DNA of 64,000 bases from Agromyces mediolanus (lineage in GTDB: Bacteria > Actinomycetota > Actinomycetes > Actinomycetales > Microbacteriaceae), in contig NZ_BMRJ01000002.1 of assembly GCF_014648575.1 (NCBI RefSeq), positions 532,683 through 596,682 of the forward strand. Direction: 5' to 3'. The notes under the pieces were generated by a model, which was not told the origin of the DNA, searched no databases, and was given only the letters and a program-made list of their open reading frames with translations. Every line of letters begins with the position of its first letter. Within the stretch, counting starts at the first letter, position 1. Both the position numbers and the translations under genes were made by a program. Below, one piece after another: positions 56,825 through 64,000 of this stretch.

Positions 56825-58324
56825 TCAGGCCGTGGGGGCGTGCTGCTCGAGGAACTCGTACACCTCGGTCTGGTCGACGCCCGGGAAGGTGCCGGTCGGG
56901 AGGGCGGCGAGCAGGCTCGTCGGCGTGCGCGCGGCCGGCCACGAGGCATCCGCCCACTTGTCGGCGAGTCCCTCCGGCGCCTGGCAGCAGCTCGGGTCGG
57001 GGCAGCGGGACACGGCGCGGTGCGGCGTCTCCCGGCCGCGAAACCACTTCACGTGCTCGAAGGGCACGCCGACCGAGACCGAGTACTCGCCCTCCTTCGC
57101 CTTCTCGATGCGGGAGGTGCACCAGAAGGTGCCGGACGGAGTGTCCGTGTACTGGTACCAGGGGCTGAAGCGGTCCTCGACGTCGAAGACCGTGCGGGCC
57201 GTCCAGTTGCGGCAGACGGTGGTGCCCTCGACGGCGCCGAGGGCATCGGAGGGGAAGCGGACGCGGTCGTTCTCGTACGCCTTGATGATCGTGCCCGATT
57301 CGTGCACCTTCATGAAGTGCACCGGGATCTCGAGGCGGGCGGTCGCCAGGTTCGTGAAGCGGTGGCCGGCCGTCTCGTAGGAGACCGCGAAGTGGTCGCG
57401 CAGCTCCTCCATCGAGATGCGGCGCAGATTCTTCGCCTCGGCGAGGAAGCGGACGGCGGCCTGCTCCGGCAGGAGGATCGCCGCGGTCAGGTAGTTCGTC
57501 TCGACCCGCTGGCGCAGGAACTCGCCGTAGTCGCGCGGCTCCTCGTGGTGCAGCAGGTGGCTCGCGAGCGCCTGCAGGATCGGCGAGCGGGAGTCCCGTG
57601 AGGGCGACTGCTGGGTCGGCAGGTAGATGCGCCCGTGCCGCTTGTCGGTGACGGAGCGGGTCGAGTGCGGCAGGTCGCCGACGTAGTGCAGGGAGTAGCC
57701 GAGGTGCGAGGCCATGTCGGCGACGAGCTGGTGCGAGACCGGTCCACCGGTGTGGCCGACCGCTTCGAGGAGTTCGGCCGCGACGCGCTCGAGCTCGGGG
57801 TAGAAGTTGTCGCGGGCGCGCATCTCGGCGCGCAGCTCGGCGTTCGCGCGGCGGGCCTCCTCCGGCGTCGCCGCGCGCTCGCGGTGCAGACGGTCGATCT
57901 CGTTGTGCAACGCCAGGATCGTCTGCAGGGTCTGGTCGCTCATCGTCTTCGCGACACGGAACGGGTCGAGCCCGAGCGCCGAGAAGACGGGACCGCGCTG
58001 CGCGCGCTCGACGGCGATCTCGAGGGCGGCGCGCTCGCTCGGCGCGTCGGCGCGGAGCAGCTCGTCGACCGTGGTGCCGAGCGCGAGCGCGATCGTGCGG
58101 AGCATCGAGAGGCGCGGTTCGCGCTTGCCGTTCTCGATCGCGGAGACCTGGCTGGGCGCCCGGTCGATCGCGCGGGCCAGCTCGCCGAGGGTCAGGCCGC
58201 GGGCGGTGCGGTGTTCGCGGATGCGGCGGCCGAGCGTGAGCGCGTCGACCTCGCCGGAGGTGGCGGCTTCGGCGGCGGCGGCAGCGGTGCCCGGCTCGGA
58301 CCGGGATCGATCGGCGGCGATCAT
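56825..58324 (-). CDS. RamB-like XRE-family regulator with IrrE-like and zinc-ribbon parts
   Basis: 499 residues from the ATG at 58324. XRE helix-turn-helix at about 28-90 (TLGRRIREHRTARGLTLGEL, PSQVSAIENGKREPRLSMLR), then a long helical linker, an IrrE/ImmA-like region (IYLPTQQSPSRDSRSPILQA, LASHLLHHEEP), here without the HExxH motif, and a C-terminal DUF2083-like part with the Cys cluster SRCPDPSCCQAPEGL. RamB controls acetate, propionate and glyoxylate genes in Corynebacterium. This one may control itself and the nearby oxidation operon. Confidence 0.9.
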   Translation of the reverse strand: MIAADRSRSEPGTAAAAAEAATSGEVDALTLGRRIREHRTARGLTLGELARAIDRAPSQVSAIENGKREPRLSMLRTIALALGTTVDELLRADAPSERAALEIAVERAQRGPVFSALGLDPFRVAKTMSDQTLQTILALHNEIDRLHRERAATPEEARRANAELRAEMRARDNFYPELERVAAELLEAVGHTGGPVSHQLVADMASHLGYSLHYVGDLPHSTRSVTDKRHGRIYLPTQQSPSRDSRSPILQALASHLLHHEEPRDYGEFLRQRVETNYLTAAILLPEQAAVRFLAEAKNLRRISMEELRDHFAVSYETAGHRFTNLATARLEIPVHFMKVHESGTIIKAYENDRVRFPSDALGAVEGTTVCRNWTARTVFDVEDRFSPWYQYTDTPSGTFWCTSRIEKAKEGEYSVSVGVPFEHVKWFRGRETPHRAVSRCPDPSCCQAPEGLADKWADASWPAARTPTSLLAALPTGTFPGVDQTEVYEFLEQHAPTA

Positions 58325-58363
58325 GTCAACGATGGTCACACGCGATGGCGGATGCCGCAAACG

Positions 58364-58381
58364 GAACTTCTGCGAAAGTTC
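58364..58381. promoter_or_regulatory. Candidate RamB-type operator
   Basis: Perfect dyad GAACTT-CTGCGA-AAGTTC, 40 bases upstream of the regulator start; it contains the GCGAAAGTT core that resembles RamB sites (AAAGTTTGCAAA-like). Suggests autoregulation. The remaining gap to 58562 holds short repeats (GTCGAAGTGC and TATCGAAGTGC near 58455-58485) but no gene. Confidence 0.45.
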
Positions 58382-58515
58382 TGCTGCGCTCGGGCGTTGA
58401 TGTGGATTCGCGGGGCTGATTCGGGCGGTTTCGCGAGCATCCGTGTGAAGAAGTATCGAAGTGCGGATGTGTCGAAGTGCCGACGTGCTGGGCGCGGCCA
58501 GCGTAGGTCAGCATG

Positions 58516-58580
58516 GGATCAGTGCCGGATCCGTGCCGGGTCAGTGCCGGATCAGTGCCGGGTCAGTGCCGGGTCAGGAT
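58516..58580. repeat. 11-bp tandem repeat, five full copies plus a partial one
   Basis: Units GGATCAGTGCC, GGATCCGTGCC, GGGTCAGTGCC, GGATCAGTGCC and GGGTCAGTGCC, followed by a partial GGGTCAGGAT. The array reaches into the last codons and stop of the cysteine hydrolase gene (58563-58580). Confidence 0.85.
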
Positions 58581-59135
58581 CTGCTCGGCGCTCGCGAGCT
58601 CGGCGTAGCTGTCGCCGAGCGCGGCCATGAACGCGGCATGCACCTGGGCGGCTGGCACGGTCACGCCGTCGAAGGTGAGATCGGGTGCCGCGCAGGCGTC
58701 GTGCACGACGGTGACCTGGAAGCCCAGGTCGGCCGCGGCCCGGACGGTGGCGTCGACGCACATGCTCGACATCATGCCCATGACCACGAGCTGCTGCGGT
58801 GCGGCCTCGGCGGCGCTCGCGGCGTCGTGCTCGCGCAGCACGCCCTCGAGCCCGGTGCCGATGAAGGCGTTCGGCAGCGCCTTGGTGAGCACGGTCTCGC
58901 CCTCGCGCGGTGCGACGCTCGGGTGGATCTCGACGCCCGGGGTGCCCGGCTGGAAGAACGCCGCGTCCGGAGCATCCCAGACGTGCTGGATGTGCACGAC
59001 CGGCTCGCCGCGCTCGCGCCACGCCGCGAGCACCTCGCTCGCCCGATCGGCGGCCGCCTCGGGGCCGACGAGGGGGTGCCGGCCTCCGGCGAAGTAGTCC
59101 TGCTGGATGTCGATGATGAGCAGCGTGCGGGTCAT
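58563..59135 (-). CDS. Isochorismatase-family cysteine hydrolase
   Basis: 190 residues. Triad Asp9 in LLIIDIQQDYF, Lys85 in TVLTKALPNAF and Cys126 in MMSSMCVDATVRAA is complete. Family members hydrolyse small amides or ureido compounds (nicotinamidase, carbamoylsarcosine or ureidoacrylate hydrolase); the substrate is open. The stop lies inside an 11-bp tandem repeat. Its start overlaps the end of the DUF222 gene by four bases, yet it has its own TAGCGT box. Confidence 0.9.
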   Translation of the reverse strand: MTRTLLIIDIQQDYFAGGRHPLVGPEAAADRASEVLAAWRERGEPVVHIQHVWDAPDAAFFQPGTPGVEIHPSVAPREGETVLTKALPNAFIGTGLEGVLREHDAASAAEAAPQQLVVMGMMSSMCVDATVRAAADLGFQVTVVHDACAAPDLTFDGVTVPAAQVHAAFMAALGDSYAELASAEQILTRH

Positions 59136-60736
59136 GCGCTCACGCTAGCGGGAGGTGGCGGGCTCGCGGGAGCCCTTCGGGAACTTCCTCGGGATGCGCC
59201 GCGCGGCGTGCCCGGCGGCGTGCTTCGGGCAGTGCTCCGGCGGCTCGCGAACCGTTCGGCGATCACCCGTTCGTTCGCGCGATTGCCTGGACGGGGCACC
59301 TGCTGCGGATCGAGATGCGCCGGCGGGGTGAACCAGCTGCGGTCGTCGCGCACGTGGATGCGCCAACCGTCCCGGTGGACCCGATGGTGGTGGTGGCTGC
59401 AGAGCATGATCCCGTTGCCGGTATCGGTGCGGCCTTCGTCGCGCCGCCACCACGCGATATGGTGCGCCTCAGCGTAGCCCGGCGGTCTGAGGCATCCGGG
59501 CCAGGCGCAGCCGCCGTCGCGGTCGACGAGCACGAGCTTCTGCTCGGTGCTGAACAGTCGGGCCGCACGGCCCAGGTCGAGCCGAGCGCTGCCGTCGCCG
59601 AGCAGGAGCGGGCTGATGCCCGCGCTCAGTGCGAGGGCGCGGGCGGTCGCGATCGAGACGGGCTGCTCGATGCCGTCGAGCGTCGCGTGCCCCTCGCCGC
59701 TGGTCAGCGCCTCGGCGTCGACTCTGGCGACGACAGTGACGCGACGAAGCGCGGTCGGAGCGTCGCCGCAGCCCAGGGCGTGCCGGGCGAGGTCAGCGAG
59801 CGCGTCGGCGTTGAGCTGCGCGATCGAGCGGTCTTCGCGGAACAACGGATCGAGAGAGACGGGGCCGACGGGATCGTCGTTGCTGCGGTTCCCGCCTCCG
59901 CGCGCGGCGCTTGCCAGTGCACCGCTGTCGAGTGCGCCACCGCCGCTCCCTGCGTGGTCGGTGCGGTTGCTGCCTCGCCCGGCGCGCAGCGCGGCACCGA
60001 CGAGCGCGTCGACCGCGGCTTTGATCGCGGCTCCGCTCTCGGGATCGAACGCGCCGCGCACAAGCACCATGCCGAAGCGGTCTTCACGGATCGAGAGCGA
60101 TCGTCGAGCGCGGAGCTCGTCTTCGCGCGGTTGCACGCCGTCGGGGTCGAGGTGAGCTTCGAGTCGTTTGATGAGGGCGTGCACGCCGTCGACGCCGACG
60201 ACGGGCGCGCGTTCGACGAGCAGGGCTTCGGCGGAGGCGAGCGCCTCGGGCTCGCAGCGGAGGGCGATGCGATCGAGGAAGCGAACGATGACGCCGGCCG
60301 CATCCACGCAGAGTTCACCCCGGCGCATCGCCGCAGCGACGAGCGGTCGCTTCGCCGGGAGCTCGTCGTCGAAGAAGCTGCGCCTGGCGGAGGTCGCCCG
60401 CCCGACCTCGATGAGGCGAACGGCGTCGATGTTTCGCCCACCGCTGACTGCAGCGAGGAGTTTGGCCGCGTTGGGGAAGCCGTGCTCGCGGGCGAGGTCT
60501 GCGTCGACCTCTCCGCACGAGCGGTCCGCGAGTTCGGCCGCGCACCGAGCCTGCAGGGCCTCGAGGGCGCGTGCCGCTCTGGCGAGTGCTTCGACCGTGC
60601 GCACCAGCCCCGCCCCGCTCATCGCGTGCACCTCGGCATCGACGCCGCTCGCCGCCCCGGCCAGCGCGCCTGCCCAGGTCGCGACGGCGTCGGCGGCGGC
60701 TTCTGCGAAGCGGGTGACGGCGGTCGTGGAGTGCAT
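59132..60736 (-). CDS. DUF222/HNH endonuclease-domain protein (13E12 type)
   Basis: 534 residues from the ATG at 60736. DUF222 spans about 30-320 (VEALARAARALEALQARCAA, IREDRFGMVLVRGAFDPESG) and the C-terminal HNH domain is complete: CAWPGCLRPPGYAEAHHIAW, WWRRDEGRTDTGNGIMLCSH, HHHHRVHRDGW. The frame remains open to 61000 without support, while a CAGGAT box lies six bases before 60736. Such genes are numerous in actinobacteria, often in many copies. Their function is uncertain, with mobile HNH or intein-like origin suspected. Confidence 0.9.
   Translation of the reverse strand: MHSTTAVTRFAEAAADAVATWAGALAGAASGVDAEVHAMSGAGLVRTVEALARAARALEALQARCAAELADRSCGEVDADLAREHGFPNAAKLLAAVSGGRNIDAVRLIEVGRATSARRSFFDDELPAKRPLVAAAMRRGELCVDAAGVIVRFLDRIALRCEPEALASAEALLVERAPVVGVDGVHALIKRLEAHLDPDGVQPREDELRARRSLSIREDRFGMVLVRGAFDPESGAAIKAAVDALVGAALRAGRGSNRTDHAGSGGGALDSGALASAARGGGNRSNDDPVGPVSLDPLFREDRSIAQLNADALADLARHALGCGDAPTALRRVTVVARVDAEALTSGEGHATLDGIEQPVSIATARALALSAGISPLLLGDGSARLDLGRAARLFSTEQKLVLVDRDGGCAWPGCLRPPGYAEAHHIAWWRRDEGRTDTGNGIMLCSHHHHRVHRDGWRIHVRDDRSWFTPPAHLDPQQVPRPGNRANERVIAERFASRRSTARSTPPGTPRGASRGSSRRAPASPPPPASVSA
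59142..59147 (-). promoter_or_regulatory. Leaderless -10 box of the cysteine hydrolase gene
   Basis: On the minus strand: TAGCGT, spacer GAGCGC, ATG at 59135. It is inside the end of the DUF222 gene. Confidence 0.6.
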
Positions 60737-60742
60737 ACCTCC

Positions 60743-60748
60743 ATCCTG
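60743..60748 (-). promoter_or_regulatory. Leaderless -10 box of the DUF222 gene
   Basis: On the minus strand: CAGGAT, spacer GGAGGT, ATG at 60736. The spacer happens to look like a ribosome site but touches the start codon. The gap to 60917 has no gene. Confidence 0.45.
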
Positions 60749-60917
60749 GCCGGGATGGGCAACACATTCGAAGAAATGTTCAAGCTGTGGATAACTCCGA
60801 AACCGCTCGCCGAGCTTGGATACGCTCGAAATCACGCACGAAAACGGCGCTCCCAGAGAATCCTGAGCGCGGATGGCCGGGTTGACACTCGGAGGAGGGA
60901 AGAGATGAGATTCGAAC

Positions 60918-61457
60918 TCAGTTACGAACTGCGGGCGTGCGGGGTTGCTCGTGCTCGGGGGCCGCCGCGCGGTCGCGAGCCGCGAGCACCTCAGGCACAT
61001 GCGCCTCCGCCCACTCGCGCATCGCCCGAATCGGGTCGAGCAGGGAGATGCCGAGCTCCGTGAGCGAGTATTCGACGCGCGGCGGAGAATCGCGGAACGC
61101 TCGACGCACGATCAAGCCGTCGGCCTCGAGCGCGCGCAGCGTCTCGGTGAGCACCTTCGGGGTGACACGGCCGACGCGCTCGCGGAGCTCGCCGAAGCGC
61201 AAGGTGCCGCCCCGTTCGAGTGCGAGCAGCACGAACATGGTCCAGCGTTCGCCGATCCGCTCAAACACTACGCGGCTCGGGCAATCCGGCGCGAGCACGT
61301 CGCGCGCCTCCTCGGAGGAGGAGGCGGTGGCCGCAGCGGCGGAGACGGTGGCCGCAGAGTCGGAGGCGGTGGCCGCAGCGGCGGAGTCGGTGGCGGCGGC
61401 GGCGGTGGCACTGTGTGCGTTCGGTTGAGGCATCGGCGGCCTCCCGTCCGGCGTCAT
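60918..61457 (-). CDS. HxlR-family regulator with alanine-rich repeat N-terminus
   Basis: 179 residues from the ATG at 61457; an ATG at 61433 is also possible. About 55 N-terminal residues are Ala/Ser/Thr repeats encoded by 21-bp tandem units. The HxlR winged helix follows (CPSRVVFERIGERWTMFVLL, LRFGELRERVGRVTPKVLTE, LEADGLIVRRAFRDSPPRVE). It is divergent from the epimerase/reductase gene, which it probably represses; HxlR/NAD(P)-binding epimerase pairs of this kind are common. Confidence 0.88.
   Translation of the reverse strand: MTPDGRPPMPQPNAHSATAAAATDSAAAATASDSAATVSAAAATASSSEEARDVLAPDCPSRVVFERIGERWTMFVLLALERGGTLRFGELRERVGRVTPKVLTETLRALEADGLIVRRAFRDSPPRVEYSLTELGISLLDPIRAMREWAEAHVPEVLAARDRAAAPEHEQPRTPAVRN
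61327..61410. repeat. Four 21-bp tandem repeats
   Basis: In-frame units beginning GTGGCCGCAGCGGCGGAG, the last one degraded. They keep the reading frame of the HxlR N-terminal extension. Confidence 0.85.
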
Positions 61458-61503
61458 GGTTTCCTCGAGGGAAGTTCCGTTGAAGTAACCGGCGGTGCGT
61501 CCA

Positions 61504-61509
61504 TAGCGT
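61504..61509 (+). promoter_or_regulatory. Leaderless -10 box of the epimerase gene
   Basis: TAGCGT, seven-base spacer, ATG at 61517. Upstream, GGAAGTTCC and GAAGTAACC (61470-61492) contain AAGT half-sites suited to an HxlR regulator. Confidence 0.5.
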
Positions 61510-61516
61510 TGCCGAC

Positions 61517-62374
61517 ATGAGAATCCTACTGACCGGGGCAACCGGGACCATCGGCTCGGCGGTGCTCGACGAGCTCGTCGAGGCTGGACACGAGGTGCGA
61601 GCGGTCGTCCGGAGCGAGCAGTCGGCGCGGGCGGTCGCAGCACGAGGTGCCTCCGCGCGGCTCGGCGAGGTGACGGACGCCAGCTGGTTCGGCGCCGAGC
61701 TCGCCGAGGCCGAAGCCGCTATCCACACCGCCGCGCCGGCGAGCGGGGCGCCCGAGTTCGACGCAGCCGTCCTCGACGCCATCGGGAACGAGTTCGCGAC
61801 GACTGGGCGCCGGTTCGTGCACACGAGCGGGATCTGGGAGTACGGTACGGGCGCGAACCTCCAGGACGACGGCCCGCTCGACCCGCCGGAGATCGTGGCG
61901 TGGCGCGTGCCTCTCGAAGAGCAGCTCCTCGCAGGGCCCGTTTCCGCGACGATCATCGCACCGGGCGTCGTCTACGGCTCCGGAGGGATTCCCGAGCTCC
62001 TGACGACGCCGGGCCCGGATGGACGGGTCCGACTCGTGGGCGATGGTCGACAGCACTGGAGCCTCGTGCACCGGGACGACCTGGCGCGGCTCTACCGCAT
62101 CGCCGTCGAGCATCCGCAGGAGCAGGGAAGGATCATCGCGGTCGATGGCCGACCGCAGAGCGTGCGAGCGATCGGTGAAGCGACCGTCGCCTCGGGGCGG
62201 GCCAGCGCCGTAGTGGAGGAATCGGTCGACGAGTCGCGGGCGCGGCTCGGCACGCCCTTCGCCGACGCCCTGCTGCTCGACCAGCGCGCGCTCGGCGAGA
62301 AGGCTCGCACGCTCGGCTGGCGGCCCGCTCACCGAAGCCTGCTCGAGGAGGTACTCGGCGACGGAGCACGGTGA
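61517..62374 (+). CDS. NAD(P)-dependent epimerase/reductase (atypical SDR)
   Basis: 285 residues. Rossmann motif ILLTGATGTIGSAVLDELVE at residues 3-22, DASWFGAELAEAEAAIHTAA, RFVHTSGIWEYGTG, APGVVYGSGGIPELLTT and the C-terminal DLARLYRIAVEHPQ. The catalytic Tyr-x-x-x-Lys is not obvious (IWEYGTG lacks the Lys), as in several atypical SDRs that act as sensors or reductases. It is divergent from the HxlR gene. Its stop lies within the first unit of a tandem repeat. Confidence 0.88.
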   Translation: MRILLTGATGTIGSAVLDELVEAGHEVRAVVRSEQSARAVAARGASARLGEVTDASWFGAELAEAEAAIHTAAPASGAPEFDAAVLDAIGNEFATTGRRFVHTSGIWEYGTGANLQDDGPLDPPEIVAWRVPLEEQLLAGPVSATIIAPGVVYGSGGIPELLTTPGPDGRVRLVGDGRQHWSLVHRDDLARLYRIAVEHPQEQGRIIAVDGRPQSVRAIGEATVASGRASAVVEESVDESRARLGTPFADALLLDQRALGEKARTLGWRPAHRSLLEEVLGDGAR

Positions 62375-62550
62375 CGACGACGCGCGGCGGCGACGGAGTT
62401 CGGTGACGACGGAGCTCGGCCACCACGGAGCGCAGGACGACGGAGCTCAGTAGGGACGGAGCTCGGTGACGACGAAGCTCAGGGATAGCGGAACTCGGCA
62501 TGGGCGGAGCACAGCGACGACGGAGCACGGCCGCGACGAAGCTCAGTGGA
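62360..62550. repeat. Degenerate 16-bp tandem array (about twelve units)
   Basis: Units resemble GACGGAGCTCGGTGAC; copies such as GACGGAGCACGGTGAC, GACGGAGTTCGGTGAC, GACGGAGCTCGGCCAC, GGCGGAGCACAGCGAC and GACGAAGCTCAGTGGA follow each other with one-base slips. The array fills most of the 213-base gap between the epimerase and acetyltransferase genes and includes the epimerase stop. Confidence 0.8.
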
Positions 62551-62575
62551 GGCCGAGCGCCCGGCATCCCGCCGG

Positions 62576-62581
62576 TATCGT
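62576..62581 (+). promoter_or_regulatory. Leaderless -10 box of the acetyltransferase gene
   Basis: TATCGT, spacer CGACGG, ATG at 62588. Confidence 0.6.
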
Positions 62582-62587
62582 CGACGG

Positions 62588-63235
62588 ATGGACCTCCTCG
62601 ACGTCTGGCCTGTCTTCCGCCTTCGGCTGCGCACGCCGCGGCTGGAGTTGCGCCCGGTGCGGGACGCCGATCTCCCGGGTCTCGCCCAGGCGGCGCTCGA
62701 CGGAGTCCACGACGCTGAGCGCACGCCGTTCGGCATCCCGTGGACGGACGCGCCGCGCGAGGAGCTCCTGCCGAATCTCGCGCGGTTCGTCTGGCGCGAG
62801 CGCGCGGGCGTCGCCCCCGAGGAGTGGAACCTCCTCTTCGCGGTGCTCGAGGACGGCCGCCCGATCGGCGTCCAGGATCTGCGGGCGACGAACTTCGCCG
62901 CGCTCCGCACGGTGTCGAGCGGGTCGTGGCTGACACGTTCCCGCCAAGGCCTCGGCCTCGGCACCGAGATGCGCGCCGCCCTGCTCTTGTTCGCGTTCGA
63001 CCACCTCGGCGCGACCGTCGCGGAGTCGGAGGCGTACGACTGGAACTCGCCATCGCTGGCCGTCTCGATGAAGCTCGGCTACCGGGAGAACGGTGTCACG
63101 CGGCGCTCGCCGAAGGCGGGCGTCGTCGAGGACGAGGTGCGGCTGCGGCTCGAGGCATCCGCGTTCCGGAGACCCGCATGGGAGCTCGAAGTGGACGGGG
63201 TCGATGAGGCGCGCCCGTTCCTGCTCGTCGAGTGA
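62588..63235 (+). CDS. GNAT-family N-acetyltransferase (RimJ/RimL-like)
   Basis: 215 residues. GNAT fold with LRTPRLELRPVRDADLPGLA, VLEDGRPIGVQDLRATN, WLTRSRQGLGLGTEMRAALL, where the acetyl-CoA loop Q/R-x-x-G-x-G is RQGLGLG, and AESEAYDWNSPSLAVSMKLG, the characteristic end of RimJ/RimL-type enzymes. It acetylates a protein N-terminus or small amine; the substrate is unknown. Confidence 0.9.
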   Translation: MDLLDVWPVFRLRLRTPRLELRPVRDADLPGLAQAALDGVHDAERTPFGIPWTDAPREELLPNLARFVWRERAGVAPEEWNLLFAVLEDGRPIGVQDLRATNFAALRTVSSGSWLTRSRQGLGLGTEMRAALLLFAFDHLGATVAESEAYDWNSPSLAVSMKLGYRENGVTRRSPKAGVVEDEVRLRLEASAFRRPAWELEVDGVDEARPFLLVE

Positions 63236-63376
63236 TCGACGACCCGATGCTGCTGGCAACCGACCGCGACTGCGAGCGACGGATCGCGGCGGCCGGGGGC
63301 TGATCGCGATCCGTGGCCGAACCGTAGGAGCCGTGCGCAGGCGTGCCAGCGTCCGGCCGGATCCGTGGCGGGGACC

Positions 63377-63396
63377 CCTCCCCATTTTGGGGGAGG
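63377..63396. repeat. Small hairpin in the 231-bp gap before the last lipoprotein
   Basis: CCTCCCC-ATTTTG-GGGGAGG-like stem of seven pairs. The gap 63236-63466 contains no gene; the promoter of the lipoprotein should lie near 63390-63420 but I cannot fix it. Confidence 0.45.
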
Positions 63397-63466
63397 CCGC
63401 TCTGCTGCTTGGATGGTCCGCGGGGGACCGGGACCGACCCGGGAACCGGAGGGAACCAGAACCATC

Positions 63467-63928
63467 ATGACCGCAACCCGTAAGATCGCCGCCGTCTCGT
63501 TCGCCGCGATGGCCCTGCTGCTCGCCGGCTGCGCATCCGGCGGTAACGCCGAGGGCACCGCCGCGAAGGCCGAGAAGCAGGCGGAGGCGCCCGCGGCGGC
63601 CGAGCAGACCAAGCAGGAGGCCTGCACCGACGTGCAGACCGCGCTCCAGGAGCTCTCCAGCCTGAGCTCGGTCGACTCCAGCGACCCCGCTGCGGCCCTC
63701 GCCGCGCTCAAGGAGGCCTCGGGCACCGTCACGGAGACCGCCGCCAAGGTCGGCAACCCCGAGGTCAAGGCCGCCGCCGACCAGGCCGCCGTCGCGCTCG
63801 ACGAGTACGTCGTCTACCTCGACGGCATGGTCGCCGACCCGGCCAACGCCGACATCTCGGCCATGAGCGAGCACATCACCTCGCTGCAGGAGTCGGTCAC
63901 CGAGCTCGGCACCGTCTGCGCCAGCTGA
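63467..63928 (+). CDS. Small secreted lipoprotein, helical
   Basis: 153 residues. Signal peptide and lipobox ALLLAGCASGG near residue 22, an Ala/Glu/Lys-rich linker, then an all-helical domain (CTDVQTALQELSSLSSVD, AAKVGNPEVKAAADQAAVAL) with two cysteines (EACTDV and TVCAS) that may pair. No known family recognised. A GGAGGG site precedes the ATG. Ends 20 bases before a hairpin. Confidence 0.85.
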   Translation: MTATRKIAAVSFAAMALLLAGCASGGNAEGTAAKAEKQAEAPAAAEQTKQEACTDVQTALQELSSLSSVDSSDPAAALAALKEASGTVTETAAKVGNPEVKAAADQAAVALDEYVVYLDGMVADPANADISAMSEHITSLQESVTELGTVCAS

Positions 63929-63944
63929 GCCGGCCACGGCCCCG

Positions 63945-63966
63945 CGTCGCAGCGGACCCTGCGACG
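63945..63966 (+). terminator. Hairpin after the lipoprotein gene
   Basis: CGTCGCAG-CGGACC-CTGCGACG: eight perfect pairs with GC-rich flanks. No T-run; a terminator is likely but not certain. Confidence 0.55.
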
Positions 63967-64000
63967 GGGTGACCGCCCGAGCGGAACCACGACGGGCCGC

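Noticed and set aside
59132..60736. The DUF222-HNH gene as part of a mobile element
   Set aside because: No transposase, integrase, terminal repeats or target duplications are visible around it; genes of this type are ordinary multi-copy residents of actinobacterial chromosomes.
58516..62550. Tandem arrays at 58516-58580 and 62360-62550 considered as CRISPR arrays
   Set aside because: Units are 11 and 16 bp with no spacers between them, and no cas gene is present in the window.

Overview
The window is a 64 kb piece of a very GC-rich actinobacterial chromosome, most likely from a Microbacteriaceae-like organism. Supporting signs are near-exclusive G/C third positions, a tRNA-Trp/secE/nusG/rplK/rplA block, a divergent lysE/lysG pair, a RamB-like regulator, a DUF222 HNH protein of the 13E12 type, and many genes that begin directly behind a TAnnnT box, as leaderless actinobacterial transcripts do. 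I see no phage, insertion sequence, rRNA or CRISPR array. The family placement is inference; no 16S gene is present.

Layout. 1-3 kb: tail of a glycine-rich protein, a HadA/HadB-like MaoC pair and murB. 3-7 kb: a PspC-domain envelope-stress module (membrane protein plus small partner, divergent from a PspC-histidine kinase and response regulator). 7-10 kb: PEP carboxylase. 10-13.6 kb: a second two-component system and an ABC-2 exporter. 13.6-15.3 kb: lysine/arginine exporter lysE and its activator lysG. 15.4-18.3 kb: an aspartate-type aminotransferase and a dGTPase-like HD protein. 18.4-21.3 kb: tRNA-Trp, secE, nusG, rplK, rplA, closed by a strong terminator. 21.3-29.5 kb: acylphosphatase, then a D-amino-acid module (permease, RidA, IclR regulator, N-acyl-D-amino-acid deacylase, DSD1-like PLP enzyme) facing a KDG kinase/KDPG aldolase pair. 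29.5-31.7 kb: succinate-semialdehyde-type dehydrogenase and a VapBC-type toxin-antitoxin pair.

31.7-39.5 kb: a GntR regulator with a solitary Cache-domain protein, divergent from a CoA-transferase, a glutaryl-CoA-dehydrogenase-like enzyme, a semialdehyde dehydrogenase and an amino-acid ABC importer. I read this as the lower part of a lysine/cadaverine/glutarate route. 39.6-46.5 kb: a Pr6Pr membrane protein, an unusual flavin amine oxidase, a beta-alanine-type omega-aminotransferase, methylmalonate-semialdehyde dehydrogenase and their PucR regulator. 46.5-49.2 kb: a VOC protein with an HxlR regulator, and two tandem paralogous lipoproteins. 49.2-58.3 kb: a DmpA-type peptidase, APC permease, TetR regulator, and a four-gene polyamine/amine oxidation operon (FAD oxidase, cupin, aldehyde dehydrogenase, C-N hydrolase) followed upstream by a RamB-like regulator. 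58.5-64 kb: cysteine hydrolase, DUF222-HNH protein, HxlR regulator with divergent epimerase, GNAT acetyltransferase, lipoprotein, with several short tandem-repeat arrays between them.

Much of the right-hand two thirds is therefore catabolism of amines, D-amino acids and omega-amino acids, with each module carrying its own regulator. The most unusual object is the protein at 40261-41730: a Tat/lipoprotein flavin amine oxidase whose normally C-terminal FAD-closing segment sits at its N-terminus, i.e. an apparent circular permutation.
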